This document shows positions 8,805 through 18,532 of a stretch of DNA of 64,000 bases, one piece after another (the stretch's first letter is position 1; each line of letters opens with the position of its first letter). Origin of the DNA: Mangrovibacter phragmitis (GTDB lineage: Bacteria > Pseudomonadota > Gammaproteobacteria > Enterobacterales > Enterobacteriaceae); assembly GCF_001655675.1 (NCBI RefSeq), contig NZ_LYRP01000022.1, positions 124,001 to 188,000 on the forward strand, in the 5' to 3' direction. A program made the position numbers and the translations under genes. The notes under the pieces were generated by a model. It had not been told where the DNA came from and made no database searches. It saw only the letters and a list, made by a program, of their open reading frames with translations.

Positions 8805-8829
8805 GCATCCTCCCGGCAAATTGTGCGGC

Positions 8830-8857
8830 ATTATACGCATCCTGAGTCCCTCATCAA
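8830..8857 (-). promoter_or_regulatory. pyrBI promoter
   Basis: On the minus strand TTGATG and TATAAT are 16 bp apart, just upstream of the pyrL leader. It lies only about 20 bp past the stop codon of the ArgR paralog, so pyrBI has its own promoter packed tightly against the arc cluster. Confidence 0.75.
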
Positions 8858-8876
8858 GGCGTAAATGCACATTTTT

Positions 8877-9386
8877 TTATCGTACCGCAACCGGTTGCGA
8901 TAAAACGGCGGTCAGACCAAAAGTTTGTACAATTTTATGGTGCAAATGGGGCGTTTTAGTGACATCCCGGGGCGCTACCCAGACAACACTGCTGCCTGCC
9001 ACTACGCCTAAAACATCGGGGAGCGCGCGGTAATCAAGTATTTTCCCGACCGCACGCCCATAGCCTGCCACAGTATGGAGGATAACAAACTCGGCGTTGT
9101 GCTCTACGCTGATAACCATTTCACCAATGGCCCGCCCGGCACTGGGTTCAGGCTGTTCCTGCGGGTTGAGGCTGTAGATTTTCTCCCCCCGGGCATTACG
9201 AATTTTAATGACCCCAAGAATACGCAATAAACGTGAAATCGTGGACTGGCTGATGGCCTGAAAACCGTGGCGTTGCATGTCACGCCGTAACGCATCCTGG
9301 CACCCGTAGCTGTGGTTGATGATTAACCGCTGGCATAACGCCAACTGTTGCATCTCCTTTTCAGACGATGTAATCGGGGTTTTCAT
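8877..9386 (-). CDS. ArgR-family regulator of the arginine deiminase cluster
   Basis: An ArgR paralog of 169 residues. The N-terminal winged helix has the family block QSTISRLLRILGVIKIRN (about residues 47-64). The C-terminal oligomerisation domain aligns with E. coli ArgR through HTVAGYGRAVGKILD and LGVVAG. Where E. coli has GDDT, whose two aspartates bind arginine, this protein has GSSV. So ligand sensing may differ from the anabolic repressor. It is the last gene of the leftward arc cluster, 118 bp after arcD. Similar regulators sit by the ADI genes in Salmonella. It could respond to another signal, or to arginine through altered contacts. Confidence 0.85.
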   Translation of the reverse strand: MKTPITSSEKEMQQLALCQRLIINHSYGCQDALRRDMQRHGFQAISQSTISRLLRILGVIKIRNARGEKIYSLNPQEQPEPSAGRAIGEMVISVEHNAEFVILHTVAGYGRAVGKILDYRALPDVLGVVAGSSVVWVAPRDVTKTPHLHHKIVQTFGLTAVLSQPVAVR

Positions 9387-9504
9387 ACTGCATCCTGTTA
9401 TTCAAAAAAACTAAATATCGAGCTAACTGTTTAACATAACTGGATTATTTAAACCGCCGGGCCAGTCTTCCTTTGGCAACTTCAGGTCAACTGGCCGAAA
9501 AAAA

Positions 9505-10977
9505 TCAGGCTATGCTCAGTGAGCCCTGCAAAATAAGCAGTAGTGTCCAGGCGGCAGCCAGTACAATGGCAATCACCAGCCACCACTCGGCATTGTTGAA
9601 CATAAGGCGCTTCTGGATGCGGCGTTGCCAGATATACACCAGTATACCTGGAGCAAAAAGCAGGGCGCTCAACAGCATAGAGTCACCTGCGGCATAACAC
9701 AGCCAGAAGCCATACACCGTAGCGACGATACCCAGGGCAATCGCTCCGCCACGGTGTTCATTTTCCTGGTAACGCTCACCTGTCAGCGCCAGTTTTAATC
9801 CATAAGCCGCACTGAACAGATAGGGAGGTAAAATCGCTGCGGTGGCAATAGAGAACAGGGCCTGGTAACCCGCCTGGTAGAACAGTGTCAGCAACAGGAA
9901 CACCTGAATCAGGCCGTTGGTTATCCAGAGTGAGAATGAAGGTGAATGGCGGCTATTCTCACGGGCAAATATTGCGGGAAAGATACCATCCTGTGCGGCT
10001 ACGCGCGGGAGTTCCGCAGCAAACAAGGTCCAGGCGAGCAGTGCGCCGGCAACCGATAAAATCACCCCGCCAGCCACGAAACGTGCACCCCACGGGCCGA
10101 CAACATGCTCCAGTACCCCAGCCATAGACGGGTTCTTCAACCCGGCCAGTGTGGCCTGGTCCAGAATCCCCATCGAAAGCACACTGACCAGCACATAAAT
10201 AGCCAGCGCGCCCAGTAAGCCGGTGACTGTCGCTTTACCGATATCAGAACGCCGGGCAGCGCGGGCGGAAACCACTGTCGCGCCTTCAATACCGATGAAT
10301 ACCCAGGTGGTAACCAGCATGGTATTTTTGGTTTGGTCGAACAGGCTGCTGTGCGTGTTACTGGTTTGCATCACACGGCCCCAGAAATCAGCCGTAAAAA
10401 TACCCATTCTGAATGCCAGCAAGGCGGCGATAATAAAAACAATCAACACCAGTACCTTGATAATGGTAAGCAGTGAATTGATCCATGCGGCTTCCCGCAC
10501 ACCACGCAACACCAGCGCGTGTACCAGCCACAGTACAATAGACGCACCAACCACAGAGATAAGGTTGTTGCCTTCCCCAAAGACAGGAATAAAAAAGCTC
10601 AGCGCGCTGAACAGCAACACGGCATAGGATACATTGCCGAGCCATGCGGAAAACCAGTAACCCCAGGCGGCCTGGAAACCAATGAAGTCGCCAAAACCGG
10701 CGCGGGCGTAACTGTAAATCCCGCCATCCAGCTCAGGGCAACGCGCGCTCAGGTTCTGGTAGATAAAAGCCAGGCACAGCATGCCAATGCCGGTAATAAC
10801 CCAGCCAGCCAGCAGTGCGCCGGGTGACGCTACCGCCGCAAAGTTTTGCGGCAGGCTGAACACCCCACCGCCAATCATTGAACCGATAACCAGGGCAACC
10901 AGTGCACCCAGCCCCAACTTTTTCTCACCGTGCTCCGCTGTATGGGAATCGGTGTCGCTATGTGTAACGTCTGCCAT
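9505..10977 (-). CDS. arcD: Arginine/ornithine antiporter, APC superfamily
   Basis: Inner-membrane exchanger bringing in arginine and expelling ornithine for the deiminase pathway. The 490-residue protein has about a dozen hydrophobic segments. The first carries the APC substrate-binding signature IGSMIGGGVFSLPQN (about residues 31-45), and WVFIGIEGATVVSARA is typical of the basic amino acid/polyamine antiporter (APA) branch. The N-terminal 25 residues are hydrophilic and His/Asp-rich. It is downstream of arcB after a 68-bp gap with a hairpin. An alternative basic amino acid substrate cannot be excluded, but the context makes ArcD the best call. Confidence 0.9.
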   Translation of the reverse strand: MADVTHSDTDSHTAEHGEKKLGLGALVALVIGSMIGGGVFSLPQNFAAVASPGALLAGWVITGIGMLCLAFIYQNLSARCPELDGGIYSYARAGFGDFIGFQAAWGYWFSAWLGNVSYAVLLFSALSFFIPVFGEGNNLISVVGASIVLWLVHALVLRGVREAAWINSLLTIIKVLVLIVFIIAALLAFRMGIFTADFWGRVMQTSNTHSSLFDQTKNTMLVTTWVFIGIEGATVVSARAARRSDIGKATVTGLLGALAIYVLVSVLSMGILDQATLAGLKNPSMAGVLEHVVGPWGARFVAGGVILSVAGALLAWTLFAAELPRVAAQDGIFPAIFARENSRHSPSFSLWITNGLIQVFLLLTLFYQAGYQALFSIATAAILPPYLFSAAYGLKLALTGERYQENEHRGGAIALGIVATVYGFWLCYAAGDSMLLSALLFAPGILVYIWQRRIQKRLMFNNAEWWLVIAIVLAAAWTLLLILQGSLSIA

Positions 10978-11014
10978 CGTCGTTCTCCCGCTGCCCGAAG
11001 GCAGCCTGTGGATA

Positions 11015-11038
11015 ATGCGGCAGGCTCTGCTGCCGCAT
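11015..11038 (-). terminator. Intercistronic hairpin between arcB and arcD
   Basis: Perfect 9-bp stem ATGCGGCAG/CTGCCGCAT with a 6-base loop directly after the arcB stop. It has no strong U tract on the minus strand. It more likely lowers expression of arcD and the regulator, or stabilises the arcACB part of the message, than terminates fully. Confidence 0.55.
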
Positions 11039-11045
11039 GACTGTG

Positions 11046-12050
11046 TTATTCACCCAGGGTTGCCACCATGACGGCTTTAATGGTGTGCATGCGGTTTTCT
11101 GCTTCATCGAAAACGATAGAACGGGGGGATTCAAAAACGCTTTCGGTTACTTCCAGCCCTTTCAGGCCCCAGGTTTTCTCAATCTCTTTGCCAACCGTGG
11201 TTTCATCGTTATGGAATGCGGGCAGGCAGTGCATAAATTTCACCTGGGGGTTACCAGTGGCTTCCACAACAGCATCGTTGATCTGATAAGGTTTCATCAG
11301 CGCTACACGCTCTGCCCAGGCTTCTTTGGCTTCACCCATCGACACCCAAACATCGGTATAGAGGAAATCCACACCCGCCACGCCTTCCTGTACGTTGTCG
11401 GTCAGCATGATGCGTGCGCCAGTTTGTTTGGCGATGTCCTGGCACTGAGCAACCAGTTCAGGTTCCGGCCAGAATGCTTTAGGTGCCACCAGGCGGATAT
11501 CCATGCCCATTTTCGCCGCACCCACCATCAGGGAGTTGCCCATGTTGTTACGGGCATCGCCCAGGTAAGCAAATGCGATGTCTTTCAGCGCACGACCTGG
11601 TGTGTGTTCCTGCATGGTCATCAGGTCAGCCAGAATTTGTGTGGGGTGGAATTCGTTGGTCAGACCGTTCCATACCGGGACGCCTGCGTATTGCCCCAGT
11701 TCTTCCACAATGGCCTGGCCGTAGCCACGGTATTCAATGCCGTCGTACATCCTCCCCAGCACGCGGGCAGTATCTTTCATGGACTCTTTATGGCCAATTT
11801 GTGACCCGGTCGGCCCAAGATAAGTGACCTGCGCACCCTGGTCGAATGCCCCCACTTCAAAAGCACAGCGGGTACGGGTGGAGGTTTTTTCGAAGATCAA
11901 CGCAATATTTTTGCCAGCCAGCGTTTTCTTTTCTGTCCCGGCTTTTTTGGCGGCCTTCAAAGAAGCCGCCAACTCCAGCAGGTAGTGAATTTCAGCGGGC
12001 GTAAAATCGAGGAGTTTTAAAAAGTTTTTATTTTTCAGTGAAATAGTCAT
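11046..12050 (-). CDS. arcB: Ornithine carbamoyltransferase, catabolic
   Basis: In this operon it should run in the phosphorolytic direction: citrulline plus phosphate to ornithine and carbamoyl phosphate. The 334 residues contain STRTR (carbamoyl phosphate), HPTQ, and the HCLP ornithine-loop motif in [11 protein letters not shown]. It lies between arcC and arcD on the same strand. The second OTC in the window, argI at 19793-20800, is the anabolic enzyme under ARG boxes. The catabolic assignment here comes from context, not from sequence differences I can interpret. Confidence 0.93.
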   Translation of the reverse strand: MTISLKNKNFLKLLDFTPAEIHYLLELAASLKAAKKAGTEKKTLAGKNIALIFEKTSTRTRCAFEVGAFDQGAQVTYLGPTGSQIGHKESMKDTARVLGRMYDGIEYRGYGQAIVEELGQYAGVPVWNGLTNEFHPTQILADLMTMQEHTPGRALKDIAFAYLGDARNNMGNSLMVGAAKMGMDIRLVAPKAFWPEPELVAQCQDIAKQTGARIMLTDNVQEGVAGVDFLYTDVWVSMGEAKEAWAERVALMKPYQINDAVVEATGNPQVKFMHCLPAFHNDETTVGKEIEKTWGLKGLEVTESVFESPRSIVFDEAENRMHTIKAVMVATLGE

Positions 12051-12131
12051 TATTATATCCTTTTTTGGATAACACTTTTCTACCCCGGCCTGGTGAGGGC
12101 AGGGATCAGGTGTGGCAGTAAAAAACGCGAA

Positions 12132-13049
12132 TCAGTGGGCTGAGATACGTGTGCCTTTGTCGCCCGCCAGAATTGCCAGGCCATCTTCCAGAGCGCCAAT
12201 GCCAGCAACCCCATGGCATTGCTCGACAAACTGGCAGCAGGCAGCCACTTTCGGACCCATAGAACCCGCATCAAAGGTCATCGTCTTGAGTTCAGCCGGG
12301 GTGACTTGGGCCAGTGGGCGCTGGTCTGGTTGCCCCCAGTTGAGATATACCCCGTCTGCGTCGGTCAGAATCAACAGCGCATCCGCTTCAATCTGGCGGG
12401 CCAGCAGTGCTGCGGAGAGGTCTTTATCAATCACCGCTTCAATGCCGTGATAGCCATCGCCTTTTTCAACCACCGGAACACCGCCGCCGCCGTTGCAGAT
12501 GACCAGGTGGCCGCGCTGGATCAGGGCGCTGATGGCATCACTTTCCAGAATGCGTTGGGGTTGGGGTGACGGGACTACCCGGCGTGTCCACTCACCGTCC
12601 TGGCGGAAAACCCAGCCTTTCTCGGCAGCCAGTATTTCTGCCTGAGCACGGTCATATACCGGCCCGATATATTTGGTCGGGTTGCTGAATGCCGGATCAC
12701 TGGCGCTGACTTCTACCTGGGTGAGCAACACACTGATTTCCTGGTCGGGCAGAACGTTTTTCAGGGTTTGCTGCAACATATAACCAATCATGCCCTGGCT
12801 TTCTGCACCCAGGATATCCAGCGGATACGGGGCGACTTTGTCAAAGGCGCTATTTTGCAAAGCCAGCAGGCCAACCTGAGGGCCATTGCCGTGCACCAGT
12901 ACCACCTGCCACTGGTGGGTGAGCTGGGCTATTGTCCGTGCTGCCAGTGCGATATTTTCGCGCTGAACAGACGCCTCAAGAGGCTGGCCGCGTTTAAGCA
13001 GTGCATTGCCGCCAAGGGCAACGACCAGTGTGGGTTTACGTTCCGTCAT
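12132..13049 (-). CDS. arcC: Carbamate kinase
   Basis: Transfers phosphate from carbamoyl phosphate to ADP, making ATP with ammonia and CO2; the energy-yielding last step of the deiminase pathway. The 305 residues show the amino acid kinase fold motifs VVALGGNALL near the N-terminus, VHGNGPQVGLLALQ, and VICNGGGGVPV. It follows arcA by 18 bp and precedes arcB by 81 bp, so the three are probably one transcript. Confidence 0.96.
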   Translation of the reverse strand: MTERKPTLVVALGGNALLKRGQPLEASVQRENIALAARTIAQLTHQWQVVLVHGNGPQVGLLALQNSAFDKVAPYPLDILGAESQGMIGYMLQQTLKNVLPDQEISVLLTQVEVSASDPAFSNPTKYIGPVYDRAQAEILAAEKGWVFRQDGEWTRRVVPSPQPQRILESDAISALIQRGHLVICNGGGGVPVVEKGDGYHGIEAVIDKDLSAALLARQIEADALLILTDADGVYLNWGQPDQRPLAQVTPAELKTMTFDAGSMGPKVAACCQFVEQCHGVAGIGALEDGLAILAGDKGTRISAH

Positions 13050-13067
13050 GTTCGTTGTTCTCCGTTC

Positions 13068-14288
13068 TCAAATGCCATCACGTTCCAGCGGGCAGCTCAT
13101 GCAGCGTGCGCCTCCACGGCCGCGCCCCAGTTCATTACCGGGAATGGGCAGTACGGTAATGCCGGCTTTGTCATATTTTTCGTTGGTCCAGGTGTTGCGT
13201 TCGTAGCCGACAACCACACCCGGGCGCAGTGTCAGTACGTTGTTGGCGTCATTCCATTGTTCGCGTTCTGCTTCAAAGGCATCGCCGCCAGTGGTTATCA
13301 GTTTCACCTGGTCAATATGCAGTGCCTGTTCCAGCGCATGCAGCAGGTTGGGAGCCTGCTGGCGTTTCAGACCACCCCGGCCATCTGGCGTCAGTACCCA
13401 GCACTGTGCGTTCTGCCGCACCACTTCCGGGTAGACGGAGAAGGTGTCGATATCAATGTGGGTCATCACGGTATCCAGGTGCATACAGGAGCGATGTTTG
13501 GGGAGTTCCAGCGCAATCACTTGATTAGCCTGGTTATGCTGGAATAGTGAAGTGGCGAGAAATTCCACCCCTTGCGGTGTGGTGCGTTCAGACATACCAA
13601 TTAATACCGCGCCACGGCCAATAACCAGTACGTCTCCACCTTCCAGCGTGGCATGGTCATAATTGATATTTTCATCGCCGTAATATTTCACAAAATCACC
13701 AGCGGAAAATAATGGGTGCCAGCGGTAAATAGCACGCAAATTATTTGTTTCTCGCTGACGGGCTGTTTTTGCCATTGGGTTAATTGAAACACCATTATAA
13801 ATCCAGCAGGATGTATCACGGGTGAATAAATGGTTAGGCAATGGCTTCATAATAAAATCGGTGGCGCTATGAGTATCCGTTACCATATTTTTAATATGCC
13901 CGGGTATTTCACCATAAGTGACCCCGCCAGTGAGGCGGCGCGCCAGCTCGCGGTGCGGTAAATCAGCCAGCCATGCCCGCACATCGGAGGCAAATGCCGG
14001 CCCCAGGCGGTAGTCAGATATTTGGGTGCTGAGTAACCAGTCACGCGCCTGAGTGTTATCCAGTGTTTCACTCAGTAAATCAGTGAGTAGCAGCACTTCA
14101 ACACCCTGTTCCCGCAGTGTGTTGGCGAAGATATCATGCTCTTCACCTGCCTTTTCCACTGACAGCACATCATCAAATAACAAGTCCTGGCAGTTCGATG
14201 GTGTCAGGCGTTGTAAGCTGAGGTTAGGGCGGTGAAGTAAGACGCTGCGTAATTGCCCTATTTCGGAACCGACATAATGTTTTTGCAT
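13068..14288 (-). CDS. arcA: Arginine deiminase
   Basis: Hydrolyses arginine to citrulline and ammonia. It supports anaerobic ATP production and acid resistance. The 406 residues have the guanidino-modifying fold: [29 protein letters not shown] (catalytic His) and the C-terminal [12 protein letters not shown] with the nucleophilic Cys. It is first in the leftward operon, with a 704-bp upstream region containing ARG-box-like sites. The ATG at 14288 yields the normal [18 protein letters not shown] start. Confidence 0.97.
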   Translation of the reverse strand: MQKHYVGSEIGQLRSVLLHRPNLSLQRLTPSNCQDLLFDDVLSVEKAGEEHDIFANTLREQGVEVLLLTDLLSETLDNTQARDWLLSTQISDYRLGPAFASDVRAWLADLPHRELARRLTGGVTYGEIPGHIKNMVTDTHSATDFIMKPLPNHLFTRDTSCWIYNGVSINPMAKTARQRETNNLRAIYRWHPLFSAGDFVKYYGDENINYDHATLEGGDVLVIGRGAVLIGMSERTTPQGVEFLATSLFQHNQANQVIALELPKHRSCMHLDTVMTHIDIDTFSVYPEVVRQNAQCWVLTPDGRGGLKRQQAPNLLHALEQALHIDQVKLITTGGDAFEAEREQWNDANNVLTLRPGVVVGYERNTWTNEKYDKAGITVLPIPGNELGRGRGGARCMSCPLERDGI

Positions 14289-14637
14289 ATTTAATCCTCA
14301 TTATCTTTTATTCCGGAAGCCTGTTTTAAATAGCAGTTATCCACATCCTGTTAATGAGAAAACAGAAGATAATTGCCTTTGCTTCCGGCTTGATGGCATT
14401 GGTTTTAAATTGTTTTGCTGATGCTATTAAAAGCAGTTTGAAGTGGTGTTGCAATCCAAAAAACAAAACTGTTCGGTTTGTTTGATATGGCTCTTAAATA
14501 ATGCAGATTGCATTAAGTTGAATCTGAATAAATAATCTTTAGTTGAGTTTTAATATTTATAGTTGTTATTTTTTTGTGAGAATATGCAGGATTGAAAATA
14601 TTTTAACTTATTGATTATTATGTGTTATTTTTGCTGG

Positions 14638-14655
14638 TGTGCATAAGTATGCAAA
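14638..14655. promoter_or_regulatory. ARG-box-like site 1 upstream of arcA
   Basis: TGTGCATAAGTATGCAAA fits the ARG box consensus TNTGNATWWWWATNCANN at every fixed base; only one W position is off. It could bind ArgR or the ArgR paralog encoded at 8877-9386. Confidence 0.65.
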
Positions 14656-14797
14656 AAAACACAGTTTTGATTTTACTCGCTCCATTATGAGAGAAATAGT
14701 TAACCGTAAAACTGCATAAAATAGAGAAAAACAAAACTGTGAGTGTGAAGACTTTTTTTTAGTATGGCTATAAAAATCAACAGGATGGCGACTTTTT

Positions 14798-14815
14798 TAT
14801 GCACTTATTTGCATA
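14798..14815. promoter_or_regulatory. ARG-box-like site 2 upstream of arcA
   Basis: TATGCACTTATTTGCATA is a near-palindrome that differs from the ARG box consensus at two fixed positions. Further TGCATAA half-sites follow at about 14821 and 14843. The clustering suggests cooperative binding of a hexameric ArgR-type regulator. Confidence 0.5.
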
Positions 14816-14983
14816 AGTAGTGCATAAAAAAGAGACATCTGCTGCATAAAAAATGCCTGGGCAATAACAAGTGATTTACATCAGCGGAGATAAACATGCG
14901 GTGACTATCAAAGACAATAATTTGCGCTGGTATGGCAGTGCGATTCATCGTATAAATCAGAGAGTGAAACACGGTTTTAATAA

Positions 14984-15448
<465 letters not shown>

Positions 15449-15455
15449 GCAGGAC

Positions 15456-15472
15456 AGGGGGCCGGGCCCCCT
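15456..15472 (+). terminator. tabA terminator-like hairpin
   Basis: Stem AGGGGG/CCCCCT, 8 bases past the tabA stop. The bases that follow (GCCCGTTCAC, then GCTGTGAAG) are the same tail that ends module Q of the composite repeats. The hairpin therefore either belongs to tabA or is the end of a truncated repeat. Confidence 0.55.
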
Positions 15473-17003
15473 ATGCCCGTTCACGGCTGTGAAGCTACAT
15501 CACTGGAAGTGAACGGAACATTCACCTGCCAGTGCAGAGCAAATTGCGCGCCGTGTCAGCCACACTGCTTCCTCTCACCCGCTGCGCCCGGCGCCCGCAG
15601 GGGGCACTGGCCCCCTGCACCCCCTTTTGTGGCCGGCAAAATCGCCGCTACGCGGACATTCGGCTTACCCCGGCGGCCTGTTCGGGTACCGCTCCGAGTC
15701 GGCATCCTGCCTCCCGTCGCTCTGCCTGCATCCTGCAGGCAGCCCCGGCCCGCCAGGCACGCCTCAACGATTTAGAGGCCACACCCCACACCCGCCTGTC
15801 ATATCTCAGCAAAAAACACACAAAGACATATCAGGCACAAATCCCCCAGCCACACCAGACAACACAAGAAAATAGCCACTTGCAGCGGGGACAGTTCGCG
15901 TAAGACCGGTGAACCGGAGAAAGGAAGACAAGGTTATTCCGCCCGGATGGCGGAATAAGGCGAAACGAGGCATGGATGCCGAGTCGAGCCGGCCGCAGGC
16001 TGACTGCCCGGAGGTGAACGCAGTGCGCAGCACCGGTCGCCCGCGAAAAACCGGATTGTTAAGGGGCGGGCCCCTTAACACGTTCACAGGCTGTGAAGCC
16101 ACATTAACCACATCACTGGAAGTGAACGGAACCTTCGCATCAGTCCAGGTGAGCGGAAACAACCACACTGCAAGTGAACGGAACAGTCACCACTGTAACA
16201 GTAAATCTGCCAGTACTGAGCAAATTGCGCGCCGTGTCAGCCACACGGCTTCCTCTCACCCGCTGCGCCCGGCGCCCGCAGGGGGCACTGGCCCCCTGCA
16301 CCCCCTTTTGTGGCCGGCAAAATCGCCGCTACGCGGACATTCGGCTTACCCCGGCGGCCTGTTCGGGGACCGCTCCGGGTCGGCATCCTGCCTCCCGTCG
16401 CTCTGCCTGCGTCCTGCAGGCAGCCCCGGCCCGCCAGGCACGCCTCAACGATTTAGAGGCCACCCAAACCCACCCGTTTGTAAGCCAGCAGCAAAAAATA
16501 AATAAAGACATACCGGGTACAAATCCTCCAGCCACACCAGACAACACAAGAAAATAGCCACTTGCAGCGGGGACAGTTCGCGTAAGACCGGTGAACCGCA
16601 GAAAGGAAAACAAGGTTATTCCGCCCGGATGGCGGAATAAGGCGAAACGAGGCATGGATGCCGAGTCGAGCCGGCCGCAGGCTGACTGCCCGGAGGTGAA
16701 CGCAGTGCGCAGCACCGGTCGCCCGCGAAAAACCGGATTGTTAAGGGGCGGGCCCCTTAACACGTTCACAGGCTGTGAAGTCACATTAACCACATCACTG
16801 GAAGTGAACGGAAACAGCCACACTGCAAGTGAACGGAAATAACCACCCCCGGTGAGCGCACTACACTGCACCGGTCGCCCGCGAAAAACCGGATTGTTAA
16901 GGGGCGGGCCCCTTAACACGTTCACAGGCTGTGAAGTCACATTAACCACATCACTTCAGGTGAACGGAAACAACCACACTTCAAGTGAACGGAATATTCA
17001 TTC
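15473..17003 (+). repeat. Composite GC-rich repeat, locus 1 (modules P1-Q1-P2-Q2-Q3 fragment)
   Basis: About 1.5 kb of repeated, hairpin-rich DNA. Module P (15539-15780 and 16219-16461, about 242 bp) contains the stem GCAGGGGG/CCCCCTGC. Module Q (15881-16098 and 16563-16780, both 218 bp) contains TTATTCCGCC/GGCGGAATAA and TTAAGGGGC/GCCCCTTAA. A Q fragment lies at 16868-16936. An A-rich linker joins P to Q, and short repeats with GTGAACGGAA join Q to P. Several frames on both strands stay open, which reflects GC content rather than coding. I see no start signals or known protein family. Confidence 0.8.
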
Positions 17004-17038
17004 AACCTGGTTAATTCTGTCCCCGCAGATAAAAATTT

Positions 17039-17890
17039 TCAGGCAGACAAAGCTAGCTGATAATTGTTTGCCAACCTAATATCATAATGTTTTTTATAAT
17101 ATGCTCTTCCATTATAAATATATGCAACTCTTCTCCATGATTTCTGCTGTAATGCATTCAGTAATGAGTTGTCACTGTTAATGAAGTTGATAAAAGAATA
17201 AAATTGCCCATCAATTGTTTTCATTCCTGAAACAAATTGCTGTATGGAATTAAACCCACATCTTTTGTAATAGCGGCCTAATATTTGAAATGCTCCCCAC
17301 GATGCAGATTCAAGAGCTGCATTCTCATCTAATTTTCTGGCTTCATCTAAACGAATATATTGTTGATTGTAAGTACCATAATGAGGATACGGTTCTTTAG
17401 CTGATATATCCGGATGTGAGGTATCGAAACGATTATTTGTTAAGGAGGAGAAGATGTGTCTCTCATAAAGAATATATGGTTTTCCCGGTGATAAAAAAGG
17501 ACTGCCTTTGGTTTCTGTCATGGCAATTGCTTTAACTGCAGCGACTTCACATTTTAAAGTATGAGCTGCTTCAATAAAGTAATCTTCTGTAATAACATTG
17601 CCTGATGAGTGAAATTGAGGGACAATATGTTTTTCTTTTTTCTTAAAATGTAATGACCTCAGAGTTACTCCATGTGGTGAGATAATTCCATCTGGAGGGT
17701 CTAATTTGACAATATTGGCCTGATATTGTCTTATTCTTGCGATGGTCTTTGGACCCACTATACCATCAACAGATAATTTATCAGACTGATTTTGCGTAGC
17801 ACTGTTCAGTAGTGCCTGGATGGTTCTGACATCCTGTTTTTGATTCAACTGTCCAGGACCGACTGGAAATCCTATTTGTATGTGTTCCAT
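17039..17890 (-). CDS. Peptidoglycan-binding muramidase, candidate antibacterial effector
   Basis: A 283-residue protein with two parts. Residues about 10-60 resemble a PG_binding_1 domain (VDGIVGPKTIARIRQYQ). Residues about 100-275 match the N-acetylmuramidase family (DUF3380): AVKAIAMTETKG with the likely catalytic Glu, YILYERHIFSSLT, PDIS, and ESASWGAFQILG. It has no signal peptide. Such proteins are phage endolysins or type VI secretion effectors. The gene just upstream (17901-18377) encodes an exported small protein, spaced by 10 bp, which suits an immunity partner. No phage lysis genes or secretion genes are nearby. The region is AT-rich compared with its neighbours, so it was probably acquired. 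Confidence 0.8.
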   Translation of the reverse strand: MEHIQIGFPVGPGQLNQKQDVRTIQALLNSATQNQSDKLSVDGIVGPKTIARIRQYQANIVKLDPPDGIISPHGVTLRSLHFKKKEKHIVPQFHSSGNVITEDYFIEAAHTLKCEVAAVKAIAMTETKGSPFLSPGKPYILYERHIFSSLTNNRFDTSHPDISAKEPYPHYGTYNQQYIRLDEARKLDENAALESASWGAFQILGRYYKRCGFNSIQQFVSGMKTIDGQFYSFINFINSDNSLLNALQQKSWRRVAYIYNGRAYYKKHYDIRLANNYQLALSA

Positions 17891-17900
17891 TTTTTATTTC

Positions 17901-18377
17901 TTATTCAGGGAGGTATTTTTTTATATATTTATATCCGTAAAGCGTATCGTCATCATCCGATGTCAACACCTGCGCATTACCCAGATAGCTTTCAATTGGC
18001 TTTGTTTCATTTGTACATTTTAATATGCTGACAAGATTGCTTGCTTTCCAGATGGCTACACCGCTTTGTACTTTCTGTGCCGCATTTTTACTGGTAAAAA
18101 CAACATATGAATATGTGCCGTTTATAAATCGTAAGTAAGATACCTCACCCCCCCCGGGAGCCAAAAGATACGCATTGCGGATTGAATCAATGTCCTTATG
18201 CTCCACAGGCAGACGGAGATCTGTATGATCAACTGTGCCATATTGATAAACCGGCGTTCCAGTGTCGTTTACACTTATTGTAAGTGTTTTGTTGTTTTTT
18301 AAGTGGCAAATAAAATCTTCTGCATGACTGACACTGCAAAACATGACTGCAGAAAGAAATGCTATTGTTTTTTTCAT
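17901..18377 (-). CDS. Exported small protein, candidate periplasmic immunity protein
   Basis: 158 residues with a clear Sec signal peptide (MKKTIAFLSAVMFCSVSHA, predicted cleavage before EDF). The mature part has two cysteines, near the start (FICHL) and in ILKCTNE, which could form a disulfide. It has a beta-rich look around SYLRFINGTYSYVVF. I do not recognise a named family with confidence. It is loosely like small lysozyme-inhibitor or T6SS immunity proteins. Its place directly before the muramidase gene, in the same operon, makes periplasmic protection against that enzyme the best hypothesis. Transcription must start in the AT-rich gap 18378-18530. Confidence 0.65.
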   Translation of the reverse strand: MKKTIAFLSAVMFCSVSHAEDFICHLKNNKTLTISVNDTGTPVYQYGTVDHTDLRLPVEHKDIDSIRNAYLLAPGGGEVSYLRFINGTYSYVVFTSKNAAQKVQSGVAIWKASNLVSILKCTNETKPIESYLGNAQVLTSDDDDTLYGYKYIKKYLPE

Positions 18378-18532
18378 ACCAGACTCTTAGAGGAAATTTC
18401 GATAAAATAGTAATGCTAAGTTGTTGATATAAACTAAGAATAATCTTAATTATGAATTAATGTGCTAATTATTAACAAAATAAATAATATGAAACAATCT
18501 GATTCATTTAGAATTATAAATTCTATTGTGCA

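Noticed and set aside
17039-17890. Phage endolysin in a prophage
   Set aside because: No holin, spanin, structural or replication genes nearby; the partner gene encodes an exported protein, which fits effector-immunity better.
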